From Arenimonas oryziterrae DSM 21050 = YC6267 (lineage in GTDB: Bacteria > Pseudomonadota > Gammaproteobacteria > Xanthomonadales > Xanthomonadaceae): 64,000 nt of DNA. Position numbers and translations under genes: made by a program. The notes beneath the pieces were generated by a model. The model was not told where the DNA came from. It saw only the letters and a program-made list of their open reading frames with translations, and made no database searches. This document shows positions 8,356-17,568 of this stretch, one piece after another (within the stretch, counting starts at the first letter, position 1; each line of letters opens with the position of its first letter). The stretch is taken from contig NZ_ATVD01000002.1 in NCBI RefSeq assembly GCF_000420545.1, forward strand, positions 186,001-250,000, in the 5' to 3' direction.

Positions 8356-9093
8356 TCAGGCGCTGCGGCGCGCCTTCAGGGCCGGGCTCAGGGCCACGCG
8401 CTCGTCGAAAACGAAGCAATCGCCGTCGTAGCCTTCGCCGCCGACCTGCTCGAAATAGCCCAGGATGCCGCCCTCGAGCTGGAGCACATGGCGGTACCCG
8501 GCCTGCTGCATCCACAGCGCGGCTTTCTCGCAGCGGATGCCGCCGGTGCAAAAGCTGACGATGGTCTTGTCGGCCAGTGCGTCGCGATGCGCTTCCAGTG
8601 CTTCGGGAAGCTCGGTGAACTTGTCGATCGGCAGGGTCAGGGCCTGCTTGAAACTGCCGTACGCGACCTCCTGGCGATTGCGCGTATCGAGCAGGACCAG
8701 CTCGCGTCCAGCGTCGTCGCGACCGGTCCGCAACCACTGCTGCAGTCGCTCCGGCGACAGGGCCGGCGCGCGCTCGGCGGCGGGCACCAGCGATTCGTCG
8801 CGGAAGGTGATGATTTCGCGCTTGAGCTTCACGCGCAGGCGTTGGAACGGCACCGTCTCGCTGTCGCTGAATTTGACCGTCAGCCCGGCGAATCGCGGGT
8901 CTTCGCCCAGGTCGCGCAGGAATTCGTGAATCGCCTCGCCCTCGCCCGCCAGAAACAGATTGATGCCTTCCGGCGCGACCAGGACGGTGCCTTTCAGGTC
9001 ACCGGCCTCGCACGCCGCGCGCACGCGCGCCACGACCGCCGACGGATCGGCGATCGCGACAAAACGATAGGCGGCGATGTTGAGGATGCTCAT
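8356..9093 (-). CDS. trhO: tRNA uridine(34) hydroxylase (rhodanese-like, YceA/TrhO)
   Basis: A 245-residue protein of the TrhO family, which hydroxylates uridine 34 of certain tRNAs as the precursor of 5-methoxy/carboxymethoxyuridine. It has the N-terminal domain with LKGTVLVAPEGINLFLAG and a rhodanese domain with LLDTRNRQEVAYGSF and the active-site loop SFCTGGIRCEKAA, whose cysteine lies in the CTGGIR motif. I chose the ATG at 9093 (MSILNIAAYRF, as in relatives) over a TTG three codons upstream. It stands alone between iadA and the DUF1993 gene. Confidence 0.95.
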   Translation of the reverse strand: MSILNIAAYRFVAIADPSAVVARVRAACEAGDLKGTVLVAPEGINLFLAGEGEAIHEFLRDLGEDPRFAGLTVKFSDSETVPFQRLRVKLKREIITFRDESLVPAAERAPALSPERLQQWLRTGRDDAGRELVLLDTRNRQEVAYGSFKQALTLPIDKFTELPEALEAHRDALADKTIVSFCTGGIRCEKAALWMQQAGYRHVLQLEGGILGYFEQVGGEGYDGDCFVFDERVALSPALKARRSA

Positions 9094-9117
9094 GACGACC
9101 AAGGACTCAGACGCCGA

Positions 9118-9624
9118 TCACGCCTGGCCGATGAAATCCCGCTTGCCCACGTCGACGCCGTTGTGGCGCAGGATCGCGTAGACCATGCTGAGGTGGAAAT
9201 AGAAGTTCGGCTGCGCCATGTGCAGCAGGTACGGCAGGCCCTTGGACTGGATGACCAGATCACCGGCGCGGATCTCGATGTCGCGGTCTTCGCCGCCGGC
9301 GAAGCTCGCCTCGGGAATGCTGCGCACGAACTCCAGGGTCTTGGCGATGCGCGCCTTGAGCTCGGGCACCGTGGTCTCGGTGTCTTCGAACTTCGGGTTT
9401 TCGGTCCCCGACAGGCGGGCCATCGGACCCTTGGCGAAATCGCAGGCGATCTGCACCTGGCGGATCAGCGGGAACATGTCCGGTGCCAGGCGGGAATTGA
9501 GCAGCACGGCCATGTCGATCTTGCGCGCCTCGGCGTTCGCGACGGCCTTGTCGAGGATCGCCTCGAGATTCTTCAGGCCGCGGATGGCGACGTGGCTGGC
9601 GGTGCCGTAAAGGGTGGTCTGCAT
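9118..9624 (-). CDS. DUF1993 family protein
   Basis: A 168-residue soluble protein with the DUF1993 pattern: an N-terminal segment leading to LKNLEAILDKA, the block LLNSRLAPDMFPLIRQVQIACDFAKG, and a C-terminal PNFYFHLSMVYAILRHNGVDVGKRDFIG. The family is related in fold to DinB-like four-helix proteins and has no firm function. The ATG at 9622-9624 fits the family N-terminus; codons further upstream look non-coding. It lies 24 bases downstream of trhO's start and is probably co-transcribed with it. Confidence 0.85.
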   Translation of the reverse strand: MQTTLYGTASHVAIRGLKNLEAILDKAVANAEARKIDMAVLLNSRLAPDMFPLIRQVQIACDFAKGPMARLSGTENPKFEDTETTVPELKARIAKTLEFVRSIPEASFAGGEDRDIEIRAGDLVIQSKGLPYLLHMAQPNFYFHLSMVYAILRHNGVDVGKRDFIGQA

Positions 9625-9813
9625 CGGTGCTGCTCCATGGGGGTTGCCGGGGCCGCAATGATACGCAGGTCGTGCCGGGCTGCCGGGAGAGGCAATTCCG
9701 CCGCCGCGCGGTCCATTCCACACCGGACGGTGCCGTCCGGTGGCCGAAACGGCGTCCGCGGGGTCCCGCGCCCGGGCAAATCGGGTCCGTTTCTTGCGAT
9801 AATTCACACTTCA

Positions 9814-9890
9814 GTCCCCGTAGCTCAGCCGGATAGAGCGCGTCCCTCCTAAGGACGAGGCCACAGGTTCGACTCCTGTCGGGGACGCCA
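9814..9890 (+). tRNA. tRNA-Arg (anticodon CCT)
   Basis: A complete 77-base cloverleaf with encoded CCA. The acceptor stem GTCCCCG pairs with CGGGGAC and is followed by discriminator G and CCA (9888-9890). The anticodon stem CGTCC/GGACG encloses the loop CTCCTAA, giving anticodon CCT, which reads the AGG arginine codon. The T arm has ACAGGTTCGACTCCTGT. A GATAAT at 9798-9803 is a plausible -10 box just upstream. Confidence 0.97.
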
Positions 9891-9917
9891 GACGGTATGC
9901 GGGTCCCCCGCAAGAGC

Positions 9918-9935
9918 CCGCACATCCATGTGCGG
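9918..9935 (+). terminator. Possible hairpin terminator after tRNA-Arg
   Basis: CCGCACA and TGTGCGG form a perfect 7-bp stem with loop TCCA, starting 28 bases after the tRNA. The following bases are ACTTTCAAAATG, only a weak T tract, so termination is uncertain. It could instead lie in the leader of the aldehyde dehydrogenase gene. Confidence 0.35.
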
Positions 9936-9977
9936 ACTTTCAAAATGTTTCGTTAATTTTCGTTCCTGGAGCACTCA

Positions 9978-11510
9978 ATGACCCACCCCGTCCTCACCGC
10001 CCTCGGCCTGACCGATCACGAATCCGGCACCTATCTCGGCCGCGGCGAATGGTCCAAGACCCGCGACGCGGGCGTCATCGAGCCGATCAACCCCAGCACC
10101 GGCGAAGTCCTGGGCAAGGTCTACGCGTCCTCGGAAGCCGACTACGCGATCATCCTCGAGCGCGCCGAAGCCGCCTTCAAGGTCTGGCGCACGACGCCGG
10201 CGCCCAAGCGCGGCGAAGCCATCCGCCTGTGCGCCAATGCGCTGCGCAAGCACAAGGACGCGCTCGGCTCGCTGGTCGCACTGGAGATGGGCAAGATCAA
10301 GCCCGAAGGCGACGGCGAAGTGCAGGAAATGATCGACATCGGCGAATTCGCCGTCGGTCTGTCGCGTCAGCTGTACGGCCTGACCATGCACAGCGAACGC
10401 CCCGGCCACCGCATGTACGAGCAGTACCAGCCGCTCGGCATCGTCGGCATCATCAGCGCGTTCAACTTTCCGGTCGCGGTCTGGGCCTGGAACAGCTTCC
10501 TCGCCGGCGTCTGCGGCGACATCTGCATCTGGAAGCCGTCGCCGAAGACCCCGCTGTCGGCGATCGCCTCGATGAAGATCTGCAACGAAGCACTGCAGGC
10601 CGCCGGCTTCCCGGACATCTTCTTCCTGTTCAACGACGCCGGCACCGAGATCGCCTCGAGCTTCGTCGACGACAAGCGCATCCCGCTGATCAGCTTCACC
10701 GGCTCGACCCACATCGGTCGCCAGGTCGGCGAGCGCGTCGCGCAGCGCATGGGCCGCTCGCTGCTCGAACTCGGCGGCAACAACGCGATCATCGTCGACC
10801 CGACCGCGGACATGAAGCTGGCGATCCCGGCGATCGTGTTCGGCGCCGTCGGCACGGCCGGCCAGCGCTGCACGACCACGCGCCGCCTGTTCGTGCACGA
10901 GTCGATCTTCGATTCCGTGCTCGAGACGCTGATCAAGGCCTACAAGCAGGTCGAAACCAAGATCGGCGACCCGACCCTGGCGACCACGCTGATGGGCCCG
11001 CTCAACAGCCAGGCCGCCGTGCAGCAATACCTCGCTGCCGTGAACAAGGCCAAGGCCGCGGGCGGCCAGGTGCGCACCGGCGGTGCGGCGATCGAGGGCA
11101 AGGGCAATTTCGTGCTGCCGACGATCATCACCGGCGTCGAGAATTCGCATGAAGTCGTGCAGACCGAAACCTTCGCGCCGATCCTGTACGTGATGCCGTT
11201 CAAGACCCTCGACCAGGCGATCGAGATGCAGAACGCCGTTCCGCAGGGCTTGTCCTCGTCGATCTTCACCACCAATCTCAAGGCGGCCGAGCAGTTCCTG
11301 TCGTCGGCCGGTTCGGATTGCGGCATCGCCAACGTCAACATCGGTACCAGCGGCGCAGAAATCGGCGGCGCGTTCGGTGGCGAGAAAGAAACCGGCGGCG
11401 GCCGCGAATCGGGCTCCGACGCGTGGAAGGTGTACATGCGCCGCCAGACCAATACGATCAACTACTCCGATGCGCTGCCGCTGGCGCAAGGCATCAAGTT
11501 CGACCTCTGA
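9978..11510 (+). CDS. amaB: Aldehyde dehydrogenase, ALDH7 type (alpha-aminoadipic semialdehyde / piperideine-6-carboxylate dehydrogenase)
   Basis: A 510-residue NAD-dependent aldehyde dehydrogenase. The sequence is of the ALDH7 (antiquitin) class: the N-terminus with [18 protein letters not shown], the block [19 protein letters not shown], the general base in LELGGNN (Glu264), the nucleophile in [12 protein letters not shown] (Cys298) and the C-terminal [19 protein letters not shown]. This class oxidises alpha-aminoadipic semialdehyde in lysine breakdown, which I take as the likely role. A GGAG at 9967-9970 precedes the ATG. Confidence 0.88.
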   Translation: MTHPVLTALGLTDHESGTYLGRGEWSKTRDAGVIEPINPSTGEVLGKVYASSEADYAIILERAEAAFKVWRTTPAPKRGEAIRLCANALRKHKDALGSLVALEMGKIKPEGDGEVQEMIDIGEFAVGLSRQLYGLTMHSERPGHRMYEQYQPLGIVGIISAFNFPVAVWAWNSFLAGVCGDICIWKPSPKTPLSAIASMKICNEALQAAGFPDIFFLFNDAGTEIASSFVDDKRIPLISFTGSTHIGRQVGERVAQRMGRSLLELGGNNAIIVDPTADMKLAIPAIVFGAVGTAGQRCTTTRRLFVHESIFDSVLETLIKAYKQVETKIGDPTLATTLMGPLNSQAAVQQYLAAVNKAKAAGGQVRTGGAAIEGKGNFVLPTIITGVENSHEVVQTETFAPILYVMPFKTLDQAIEMQNAVPQGLSSSIFTTNLKAAEQFLSSAGSDCGIANVNIGTSGAEIGGAFGGEKETGGGRESGSDAWKVYMRRQTNTINYSDALPLAQGIKFDL

Positions 11511-11519
11511 GGACTCACC

Positions 11520-11876
11520 ATGGACGAGCAGACCCCCGTACCGGCCGCACCGGAACCGATCGTATTGCCTCCCGCGAGCCCGGTCGGACCGAGCAAGCAG
11601 ACCAGCACGACCGCTGTCATCAGCCTGGTCGCGGGCATCCTCGGCTGGAGCCTCGCGCCCTGGCTGGGCAGCATCGTCGCAATCATCACCGGGCATATGG
11701 CGCGTCGGGAAATCGCGCGCAATCCGGACACGATGGATGGCGATGTCATGGCCGTGATCGGCCTGGTGCTTGGCTGGTCGATGATGATCTTCAGCATCCT
11801 GGGCATCATCATGGTCATCCTGTTTTTCGGCGGACTGGTCGGCCTGCTGGCGATCGTCGGCGTCGCGGGGCACTGA
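11520..11876 (+). CDS. DUF4190-type small membrane protein
   Basis: A 118-residue protein with a proline-rich, hydrophilic N-terminus (about 1-28) and two hydrophobic membrane spans: about 30-58 (TTAVISLVAGILGW...IITGHMA) and about 77-115. The pattern ISLVAGILGW, GHMARREI and MAVIGLVLGW is that of DUF4190 proteins, which have no established function. It sits 9 bases after the aldehyde dehydrogenase and 6 bases before pyrD, so it is probably read with one or both. Confidence 0.75.
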   Translation: MDEQTPVPAAPEPIVLPPASPVGPSKQTSTTAVISLVAGILGWSLAPWLGSIVAIITGHMARREIARNPDTMDGDVMAVIGLVLGWSMMIFSILGIIMVILFFGGLVGLLAIVGVAGH

Positions 11877-11882
11877 GGTCGC

Positions 11883-12914
11883 GTGTACGGACTCGCCCGC
11901 CCCTTCCTCTTCTGCCTCGATGCCGAACGCGCCCATGGTCTGGGCCTGAGCGCGCTTGAGGCGGCCTACCGCACCGGCCTGAATCCCTTGATGGCGCTGA
12001 AACCGGCGCCGCTCAAGACCAAGGCGTTCGGCGTCGAATTCCCCAATCCGGTCGGCCTTGCCGCCGGCCTGGACAAGAACGGCGAATACATCGATGCGCT
12101 GATGTCGCTGGGTTTCGGCTTCGTGGAAATCGGCACGACCACACCGCGACCGCAGCAAGGCAATCCCAAGCCGCGCATGTTCCGCTTGCCGGACAAGCGC
12201 GCCGTGATCAATCGCCTGGGCTTCAACAATGCCGGCGTCGACGCGTTGGTGCGCAATGTCGAGAAGTCCAAGCGCAACGGCATCCTCGGCATCAACATCG
12301 GCAAGAACAAGGACACGCCCAACGAGAACGCGGTGGACGACTACATCCACTGCCTCGAACGCGTCTATCCGCTCGCTGACTACGTCACCGTCAATATCTC
12401 CTCGCCCAATACCTCGGGCCTGCGCGATCTGCAGGAAGAGGAAACGCTGCGCCGCTTCGTCGGCGACCTGCGCGAAGTGCAGGAAGACCTCGCCGGCCTG
12501 CACGGCCATCGCGTGCCGATGCTGATCAAGATTGCGCCGGATCTTTCCGACGCCGAACTCGATGGCGTGGCCTCGGTGTTCAATGCTGCGCGCGTGGACG
12601 GCGTCGTTGTCGGCAACACGACGATCGACCGCCTCGACATCGAGAACCATCGCCTTGCCAAAGAAGCCGGCGGCCTGTCCGGACAGCCGCTGTACGGCAA
12701 GTCGACCTCGGTGCTGCGCAAGATGCGCCTGCGCCTGCAGGACAACATCCCGCTGATCGGTGTGGGCGGCATCCTCAGCGGCGCCGATGCGGTCGGCAAG
12801 ATCACGGCGGGCGCGTCGCTGGTGCAGTTCTATACCGGCATGGTGTATCGCGGCCCGGAACTGATCGGCGAATGCGTCACCGCGATCCGCCGTCGCAAGG
12901 AAGGCGTGGCGTGA
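11883..12914 (+). CDS. pyrD: Dihydroorotate dehydrogenase (quinone), class 2
   Basis: A 343-residue membrane-associated FMN enzyme that oxidises dihydroorotate to orotate in pyrimidine synthesis and passes electrons to quinone. It shows [58 protein letters not shown], the catalytic-serine loop [14 protein letters not shown], and the FMN phosphate site [11 protein letters not shown]. The N-terminal amphipathic segment ([18 protein letters not shown]) is the class 2 membrane anchor. The start is GTG at 11883; it gives the family N-terminus without extension. Confidence 0.97.
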   Translation: MYGLARPFLFCLDAERAHGLGLSALEAAYRTGLNPLMALKPAPLKTKAFGVEFPNPVGLAAGLDKNGEYIDALMSLGFGFVEIGTTTPRPQQGNPKPRMFRLPDKRAVINRLGFNNAGVDALVRNVEKSKRNGILGINIGKNKDTPNENAVDDYIHCLERVYPLADYVTVNISSPNTSGLRDLQEEETLRRFVGDLREVQEDLAGLHGHRVPMLIKIAPDLSDAELDGVASVFNAARVDGVVVGNTTIDRLDIENHRLAKEAGGLSGQPLYGKSTSVLRKMRLRLQDNIPLIGVGGILSGADAVGKITAGASLVQFYTGMVYRGPELIGECVTAIRRRKEGVA

Positions 12915-12924
12915 TCCGCAAGCC

Positions 12925-13971
12925 ATGACCGGTTACCAGCTCGCCGACAACATCTCCCTGCAAGGCCGCAACACGTTCCGCGTGCCCGCGCATGCGGCGA
13001 TGATGGCGGACGTGCGTCGCGGCGATGCGCTGGCCGAGCTGTACGATTTCGCGATGCTGCGCGAGGGTCCGGTCATGGTGCTCGGCGAAGGCAGCAACCT
13101 GCTGTTCGCCGGCGATTTTCCCGGCGTGGTGATCTGCCTGACGATGGCAGAGATCCGCATCCTCGAAGACGACGGCCAGCATGCCCTGGTGCGCGCCGAT
13201 GCCGGCGTGGGCTGGAACGACCTGGTCGGCTGGACGCTCGCGCGCGGCCTGTGCGGCCTGGAGAACATGGCGCTGATTCCCGGCACCGTCGGCGCCTGCC
13301 CGATCCAGAACATCGGCGCGTACGGCGTGGAAGTGGGCGAGTTCATCGAAACCGTCGAAGCCTTCCAGCGCGATACCGGCCAGATCAAGCGGCTGGCGAA
13401 AGCGGACTGCGAGTTTTCCTATCGCGACAGCCTGTTCAAGCAGCAGCTCGACCGCTGGGTCATCACCGCCGTCGAACTGCGCCTGCCGCGCCAGCGCGAA
13501 CTCAAGCTCGACTACGCCGGCGTGCGCGAAGAACTTGCTGCAATGGGCGTCGATACGCCGCGCGCCGTGCACGTGGCCGAAGCGATCAGCCGGCTGCGCA
13601 CGCGAAAGCTGCCGAATCCGGCGATCCTGGGCAATGCCGGCAGCTTCTTCAAGAATCCCATCGTGCCCGCCGCGCAAGCGCTGGCGCTGAAAGACCGGCA
13701 CGCCGCCCTGCCCGTGTACCCGGGCGACGCCGACGACACCCGCAAGATTTCCGCCGCGTGGATGATCGAACAGGCGGGCTGGAAAGGCTTCCGCGACGGC
13801 GACGCCGGCATCGCTGCGCAGCATGCGTTGGTGCTGGTCAATCACGGCAACGCCACCGGCGCGCAGCTGCTGTCGTTGGCGCACCGCGTCGCCGATTCCG
13901 TGCAGGAAAACTTCGGTGTGGCGCTCGAGCCGGAGCCGCGCCTGATCGGCGCGCGCTGGGCCGACCGGTGA
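12925..13971 (+). CDS. murB: UDP-N-acetylenolpyruvoylglucosamine reductase
   Basis: A 348-residue cytoplasmic FAD enzyme that reduces UDP-GlcNAc-enolpyruvate to UDP-MurNAc with NADPH in peptidoglycan synthesis. It has the FAD-binding LGEGSNLLF (about 54-62), LENMALIPGTVGACPIQNIGAYG (109-131) and the catalytic-serine block GNAGSFFKNP, and its size fits the type I MurB of gammaproteobacteria. It starts 10 bases after pyrD. Its TGA overlaps the GTG of the next gene. Confidence 0.97.
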   Translation: MTGYQLADNISLQGRNTFRVPAHAAMMADVRRGDALAELYDFAMLREGPVMVLGEGSNLLFAGDFPGVVICLTMAEIRILEDDGQHALVRADAGVGWNDLVGWTLARGLCGLENMALIPGTVGACPIQNIGAYGVEVGEFIETVEAFQRDTGQIKRLAKADCEFSYRDSLFKQQLDRWVITAVELRLPRQRELKLDYAGVREELAAMGVDTPRAVHVAEAISRLRTRKLPNPAILGNAGSFFKNPIVPAAQALALKDRHAALPVYPGDADDTRKISAAWMIEQAGWKGFRDGDAGIAAQHALVLVNHGNATGAQLLSLAHRVADSVQENFGVALEPEPRLIGARWADR

Positions 13972-14897
13972 GCGCCGTCCTGCCCCACCACGGCGGCAGC
14001 GAGAACGTCCAGCGTGCGATCGGCTTCATGGTGCTCAGCACCGTGCTGTTCGGTCTGATGGCGGTCTGCATCCGCCTGGCCTCGAAGCAGTTGCACGCGT
14101 TCGAGATCGCCTTCTTCCGCAATTTCTTCGGTTTCGTGTTCACCCTGCCCCTGCTCTACAAGCACGGCTTCGGCATCCTGAAGACGAACAAGCTGTCGCT
14201 GTACTTCATGCGCTGCGTGATCGGCATCGTGTCCATGCTCGCGGGTTTCTGGGCGATCGTGCACCTGCCGCTTGCGCAGGCGATCGCGCTGTCGTATTCC
14301 ACGCCGCTGTTCGTGACCATCGGCGCCGTGCTCGTGCTCGGCGAGGTCGTGCGTGCGCGGCGCTGGACGGCGGTGATTGTTGGTTTTCTTGGCGTGATCG
14401 TGCTGATGCATCCGGGCAGCGGCAGTTTCACGATGGGCAGCCTGGTTGCGCTGCTGGCGGCGGTCATGAGCGCCAGCGTGGCGATCAGCATCAAGTTCCT
14501 CTCGCGCACCGAGAAGCCCGATGCGATCGTCATCTACACCACGATGATCTGGGTACCGCTGTCGCTGCTCCCGGCCCTGATGTACTGGACGATCCCGACC
14601 GGCATCACCTGGCTGTGGATCGTGCTTTCCGGCGGCCTGGGCACGACCGCGCACCTGTGCTGGACGCGCGCGCTCAAGCTCGGCGATGCGTCCATGCTCA
14701 CGCCGATCAGTTTTCTGCAGGTGCTCGTGGTCGGCGCGTTCGGGTATTTCCTGTTCGACGAACAGGTGGACCGCTACACCTTCCTGGGCGCGGCGATCAT
14801 CTTCGGTTCCAACGTCTACATCGCGCGCCGCGAGGCCAAGCTGGCGCGCCGGGCCGTGACCGACCCGGACATCAACCCCGAGACCCAGCAGCGGTGA
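13968..14897 (+). CDS. EamA/DMT-superfamily transporter
   Basis: A 309-residue inner-membrane protein with about ten hydrophobic spans in two EamA repeats. The first repeat includes GFMVLSTVLFGLMAVCIRLAS and the second begins near VALLAAVMSASVAISIKFL. The family exports small metabolites or amino acids; substrate cannot be told. I chose the GTG at 13968 because it overlaps the murB stop (GTGA) and starts the first span about 17 residues in, as usual for the family. A longer upstream extension overlaps murB and is not coding. Confidence 0.88.
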   Translation: MSAVLPHHGGSENVQRAIGFMVLSTVLFGLMAVCIRLASKQLHAFEIAFFRNFFGFVFTLPLLYKHGFGILKTNKLSLYFMRCVIGIVSMLAGFWAIVHLPLAQAIALSYSTPLFVTIGAVLVLGEVVRARRWTAVIVGFLGVIVLMHPGSGSFTMGSLVALLAAVMSASVAISIKFLSRTEKPDAIVIYTTMIWVPLSLLPALMYWTIPTGITWLWIVLSGGLGTTAHLCWTRALKLGDASMLTPISFLQVLVVGAFGYFLFDEQVDRYTFLGAAIIFGSNVYIARREAKLARRAVTDPDINPETQQR

Positions 14898-14947
14898 CCA
14901 CCCTCCCGGCCCGCCTTGCTGCAGCGCGTCGAACCGCGCCGGACCGG

Positions 14948-14988
14948 GCTCCCGGGGCAGCCCCGGGGCGTCGGGGCGAGCCCCGGGC
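14948..14988. repeat. GC-rich inverted repeats between the EamA gene and the diguanylate cyclase gene
   Basis: Several copies of CCCGGGGC/GCCCCGGG stand in opposite orientation within 41 bases. They can fold into strong hairpins and may end transcription of the EamA gene, although no T tract follows. Confidence 0.45.
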
Positions 14989-14996
14989 TTACCCGC

Positions 14997-15002
14997 TACA
15001 AT
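14997..15002 (+). promoter_or_regulatory. Possible -10 box of the diguanylate cyclase gene
   Basis: TACAAT, five of six matches to the sigma-70 -10 consensus, lies 28 bases before the ATG at 15031. No good -35 box is seen in the GC-rich repeat upstream. Confidence 0.35.
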
Positions 15003-15030
15003 CGGCCTCAGTGCCTTCCCCCCGCTCGCC

Positions 15031-15924
15031 ATGAGTCAGCGCGACAACGACCCCATCACGACCCAGTTCACTGCCGTCAGTGCGCCCCTGCTCAATGGGC
15101 CGCGCTCGGCCTGCGTGATCGTGATCCATGGCGAGAGCCTGGGCAAACGCGCGGACATCGAGGACACGCCGGTCATCATCGGCCGCTCGGAAGAAGCCGA
15201 CCTGCATATCCCGAACAAGAGCGTCTCGCGCCAGCATTGCGAGATCTGGCGCGTCGGCGACAGCTACCGGCTGCGCGACCTCAAGGCGACCAACCGAACG
15301 CGCGTGAACGACGAGCCGGTGACCGAGGGCGAACTCGCCGACGGCGACCACATCACCCTGGGCGAAAGCGTGCTGAAGTTCATCAGCCACTCCAGCGTGG
15401 AAGCGCGCTACCACGAAGAGGTCTACCAGCTCGCCACGCACGATGCCCTGACCGAGCTGTACAACCGCCGCCACTTCATCGACCTGGTCGACAAGGAAAT
15501 CGCGCGCGCCGTGCGCCATCGCCGCTCGCTGGTGATGTGCATCATCGACGTCGACCACTTCAAGCCGATCAACGACAAGTACGGCCATATCGCCGGCGAC
15601 GGCGTGCTGCGCCAGATCGCCGGGCTGATCAGCAGTTTCGTGCGCGGGGAAGACGTCGCCGCGCGCATCGGCGGCGAGGAGTTCGCCGTGCTGCTGCCCG
15701 AGTCCGACCTCGACGCCGCCCTCGCGTTTTCCGAGCGCCTGCGCGAGGCGGTCGAGCTGACCGACTTCGTGATCAATGGCGAAGTGCAGCGCATGACCAT
15801 CAGCATCGGCCTGGCCGCGATTTCCGATGCACGCCGCGAACGCGTGCCGCTGATGCATGCCGCCGACGTCGCGCTGTACCGCGCCAAGGGCGAGGGCCGC
15901 AACCGCGTCTGCGTCGAATCCTAG
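15031..15924 (+). CDS. FHA domain-containing diguanylate cyclase
   Basis: A 297-residue soluble protein joining an FHA domain (about 25-120; GRSEEADLHI, SVSRQHCEI and DLKATNRTRVN are the phosphothreonine-site motifs) to a GGDEF domain (about 130-297). The active-site motif is GGEEF (214-218), accepted for catalysis. An RGED (205-208) five residues before it is a product-feedback I-site. DVDHFKPINDKYGHIAGD and YRAKGEGRN are intact. It should make cyclic di-GMP from two GTP, with FHA linking output to Ser/Thr phosphorylation. No partner kinase is in this window. Confidence 0.92.
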   Translation: MSQRDNDPITTQFTAVSAPLLNGPRSACVIVIHGESLGKRADIEDTPVIIGRSEEADLHIPNKSVSRQHCEIWRVGDSYRLRDLKATNRTRVNDEPVTEGELADGDHITLGESVLKFISHSSVEARYHEEVYQLATHDALTELYNRRHFIDLVDKEIARAVRHRRSLVMCIIDVDHFKPINDKYGHIAGDGVLRQIAGLISSFVRGEDVAARIGGEEFAVLLPESDLDAALAFSERLREAVELTDFVINGEVQRMTISIGLAAISDARRERVPLMHAADVALYRAKGEGRNRVCVES

Positions 15925-15944
15925 TTCCCGTCTGGAGATTGCCG

Positions 15945-16637
15945 GTGCGTCCACTGATCCTGATCCCCGCCCTGCTTCTGCCCGCGCTGATGCTGATCGC
16001 CACCGCCTCGCGCGCCGCCAGCTTCGACTGCCGCAAGGCCAGCGTGCCTTCGGAAAAAGCGATCTGCGCCGACCGCGAACTGTCCGGTCTCGATGACCAG
16101 CTGGCTGCGTCCTACAAACAGGCGCTCGGCGCCTGGCAGGGACGCATCGCCGAGTACGTGCGCGCCGACCAGAAAGCCTGGCTCGCAGAAACGCGTCGCG
16201 CCGGCCTGGAAGACGACGACGAGATCGACAACGCCGTCTGCGACGGCCCGCTCACGCCCTGCCTGCGCGATCGCTACCGCGCCCGCCTGGCGGCCTTCGC
16301 CAGCCCCGCGTATCGGCACAGCGGCATCTACCTGCGCAGCGACGGCAGCAAGCTGCTGATCTATGCGACCGGCGCACTGGCGGTACGCGTGTACAACAAG
16401 CCGGCCGCGATCGCCTATTCCTCGCGCGAGGAAACCGGTGGCGCGGCCTGGGCCAGCAGCGACCGGATGCGTGTCCAGCTCGACGACGACAGCGGCAAGT
16501 GCACGCTGGACATCACCCTCAACGGAACCGAAGCGGTGGTGAGCAAGAATCCCGGCTGCGCGCTCAAGGGCGTCGAGGGTCGCTTCAAGCGGGACTTGAA
16601 GGACGTCCTTGCGAACTACGAGCTGGATATCTACTGA
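15945..16637 (+). CDS. Secreted LprI-like (DUF1311) protein
   Basis: A 230-residue protein with a Sec signal peptide (hydrophobic core LILIPALLLPALMLIATAS, cleavage about 22-24 after a small-residue motif). The mature N-terminus has the LprI/DUF1311 pattern FDCRKASVPSEKAICADREL with paired cysteines and LDDQLAASYKQAL. The C-terminal half (about 120-230) is a separate beta-rich region that I do not recognise. LprI-domain proteins are periplasmic and some inhibit lysozyme. The GTG at 15945 follows a GGAG at 15934-15937. Confidence 0.75.
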   Translation: MRPLILIPALLLPALMLIATASRAASFDCRKASVPSEKAICADRELSGLDDQLAASYKQALGAWQGRIAEYVRADQKAWLAETRRAGLEDDDEIDNAVCDGPLTPCLRDRYRARLAAFASPAYRHSGIYLRSDGSKLLIYATGALAVRVYNKPAAIAYSSREETGGAAWASSDRMRVQLDDDSGKCTLDITLNGTEAVVSKNPGCALKGVEGRFKRDLKDVLANYELDIY

Positions 16638-16734
16638 AATCAGGCAGTTATTCGGTCGCGCCTGCGTGACCGGAGTTCCGGGCACTTTTCCGTTGTTGTG
16701 AAGGCAGCCTCCCTGCCCACACGAGGAAAGTCCC

Positions 16735-17490
16735 ATGCGTTCACTGATCTATGCTTCGCTCGCGCTCGCGCTGTTCTCGACCTCCGCCTCCGCCGCCGAT
16801 TCCTGGACCGGCTTCTACGCCGGCGCCAATGCCGGTCGCGCGAACGGCGACTCCCGCAGCCAGCTCGCCTTCGGCGGAAACTGGGCCATCGAGACCCCCG
16901 CCTTCCGCGACGAGGTCCGCAACACCTGGTCGACCGATCTCGATCCGAGCGGCTTCACCGGCGGCGTGCAGGCCGGCTACGACCACCAGTTCAACAATCG
17001 GTTCGTGCTCGGCGTCGAGTTCGACATCAACTCGGTCAATCTCGACGAAACGCGTCTGACGCCGCCGACGTCGGTGTCCGCCGCGCCATCGGTAACCTAT
17101 TCGTACGGCAACTCGATCGACACCGGCCGCGCCTTGTCGCTACGCCCGCGCTTCGGCGTAGCCTTCGATAACAACACCCTGCTCTACCTCACCGGCGGCT
17201 GGACCCGCGTCAAGGTCGAAGGCGGCGCGGAAATTCTCAGCAACGCCAACTACTCCAAGATCGGCGCCGGGTCCAAGACCCTGAACGGCACGATCTGGGG
17301 CATCGGCGTCGAGCACCGTTTCGGCAACAGCAAGTGGTCGGGCAAGCTCGAATACCTGCGCTCGAAGCTCGACGACTTCACCTTCGCGACGACCTATCGC
17401 GCCGGCAGCTCGTTCCCGGGCTATAGCGAGACGGTGACGCAGGATTTGTCGTATCGGACGATACGCGTTGGATTCAATTATCGGTTCTGA
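16735..17490 (+). CDS. Outer-membrane beta-barrel protein (Omp25/porin-like)
   Basis: A 251-residue protein with a clear signal peptide (MRSLIYASLALALFSTSASA, cut about residue 20). The mature N-terminus WTGFYAGANAG is the hallmark of small eight-stranded OMP_b-brl proteins. Further alternating strands are visible (AGYDHQFNNRFVLGVEFDI, LSLRPRFGVAF) and the chain ends RVGFNYRF, a terminal aromatic signal for barrel assembly. Function is probably structural or adhesive. It is a single gene with its own terminator. Confidence 0.85.
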   Translation: MRSLIYASLALALFSTSASAADSWTGFYAGANAGRANGDSRSQLAFGGNWAIETPAFRDEVRNTWSTDLDPSGFTGGVQAGYDHQFNNRFVLGVEFDINSVNLDETRLTPPTSVSAAPSVTYSYGNSIDTGRALSLRPRFGVAFDNNTLLYLTGGWTRVKVEGGAEILSNANYSKIGAGSKTLNGTIWGIGVEHRFGNSKWSGKLEYLRSKLDDFTFATTYRAGSSFPGYSETVTQDLSYRTIRVGFNYRF

Positions 17491-17510
17491 TTGTGTTTTC
17501 TTGTGGAGCG

Positions 17511-17545
17511 AAAGAGCCGGGCATTGCCCGGCTCTTTCGTTTGAT
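17511..17545 (+). terminator. Rho-independent terminator of the outer-membrane barrel gene
   Basis: AAAGAGCCGGGC and GCCCGGCTCTTT form a 12-bp perfect stem with a three-base loop (ATT), followed by CGTTTGATT. It lies 20 bases after the stop codon at 17490. The A-rich left arm means it could also stop transcription arriving from the minus-strand gene on the right. Confidence 0.85.
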
Positions 17546-17568
17546 TGGGCGCGTCATTCCGTATGCCG

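Noticed and set aside
9975-12926. 983-codon open frame on the minus strand
   Set aside because: It is antisense to amaB, the DUF4190 gene and pyrD and has no recognisable domain.
14948-14988. GC-rich palindromes considered as a CRISPR-like or attachment site
   Set aside because: There are no spacers of regular length, no integrase and no cas gene; simple hairpins explain them.
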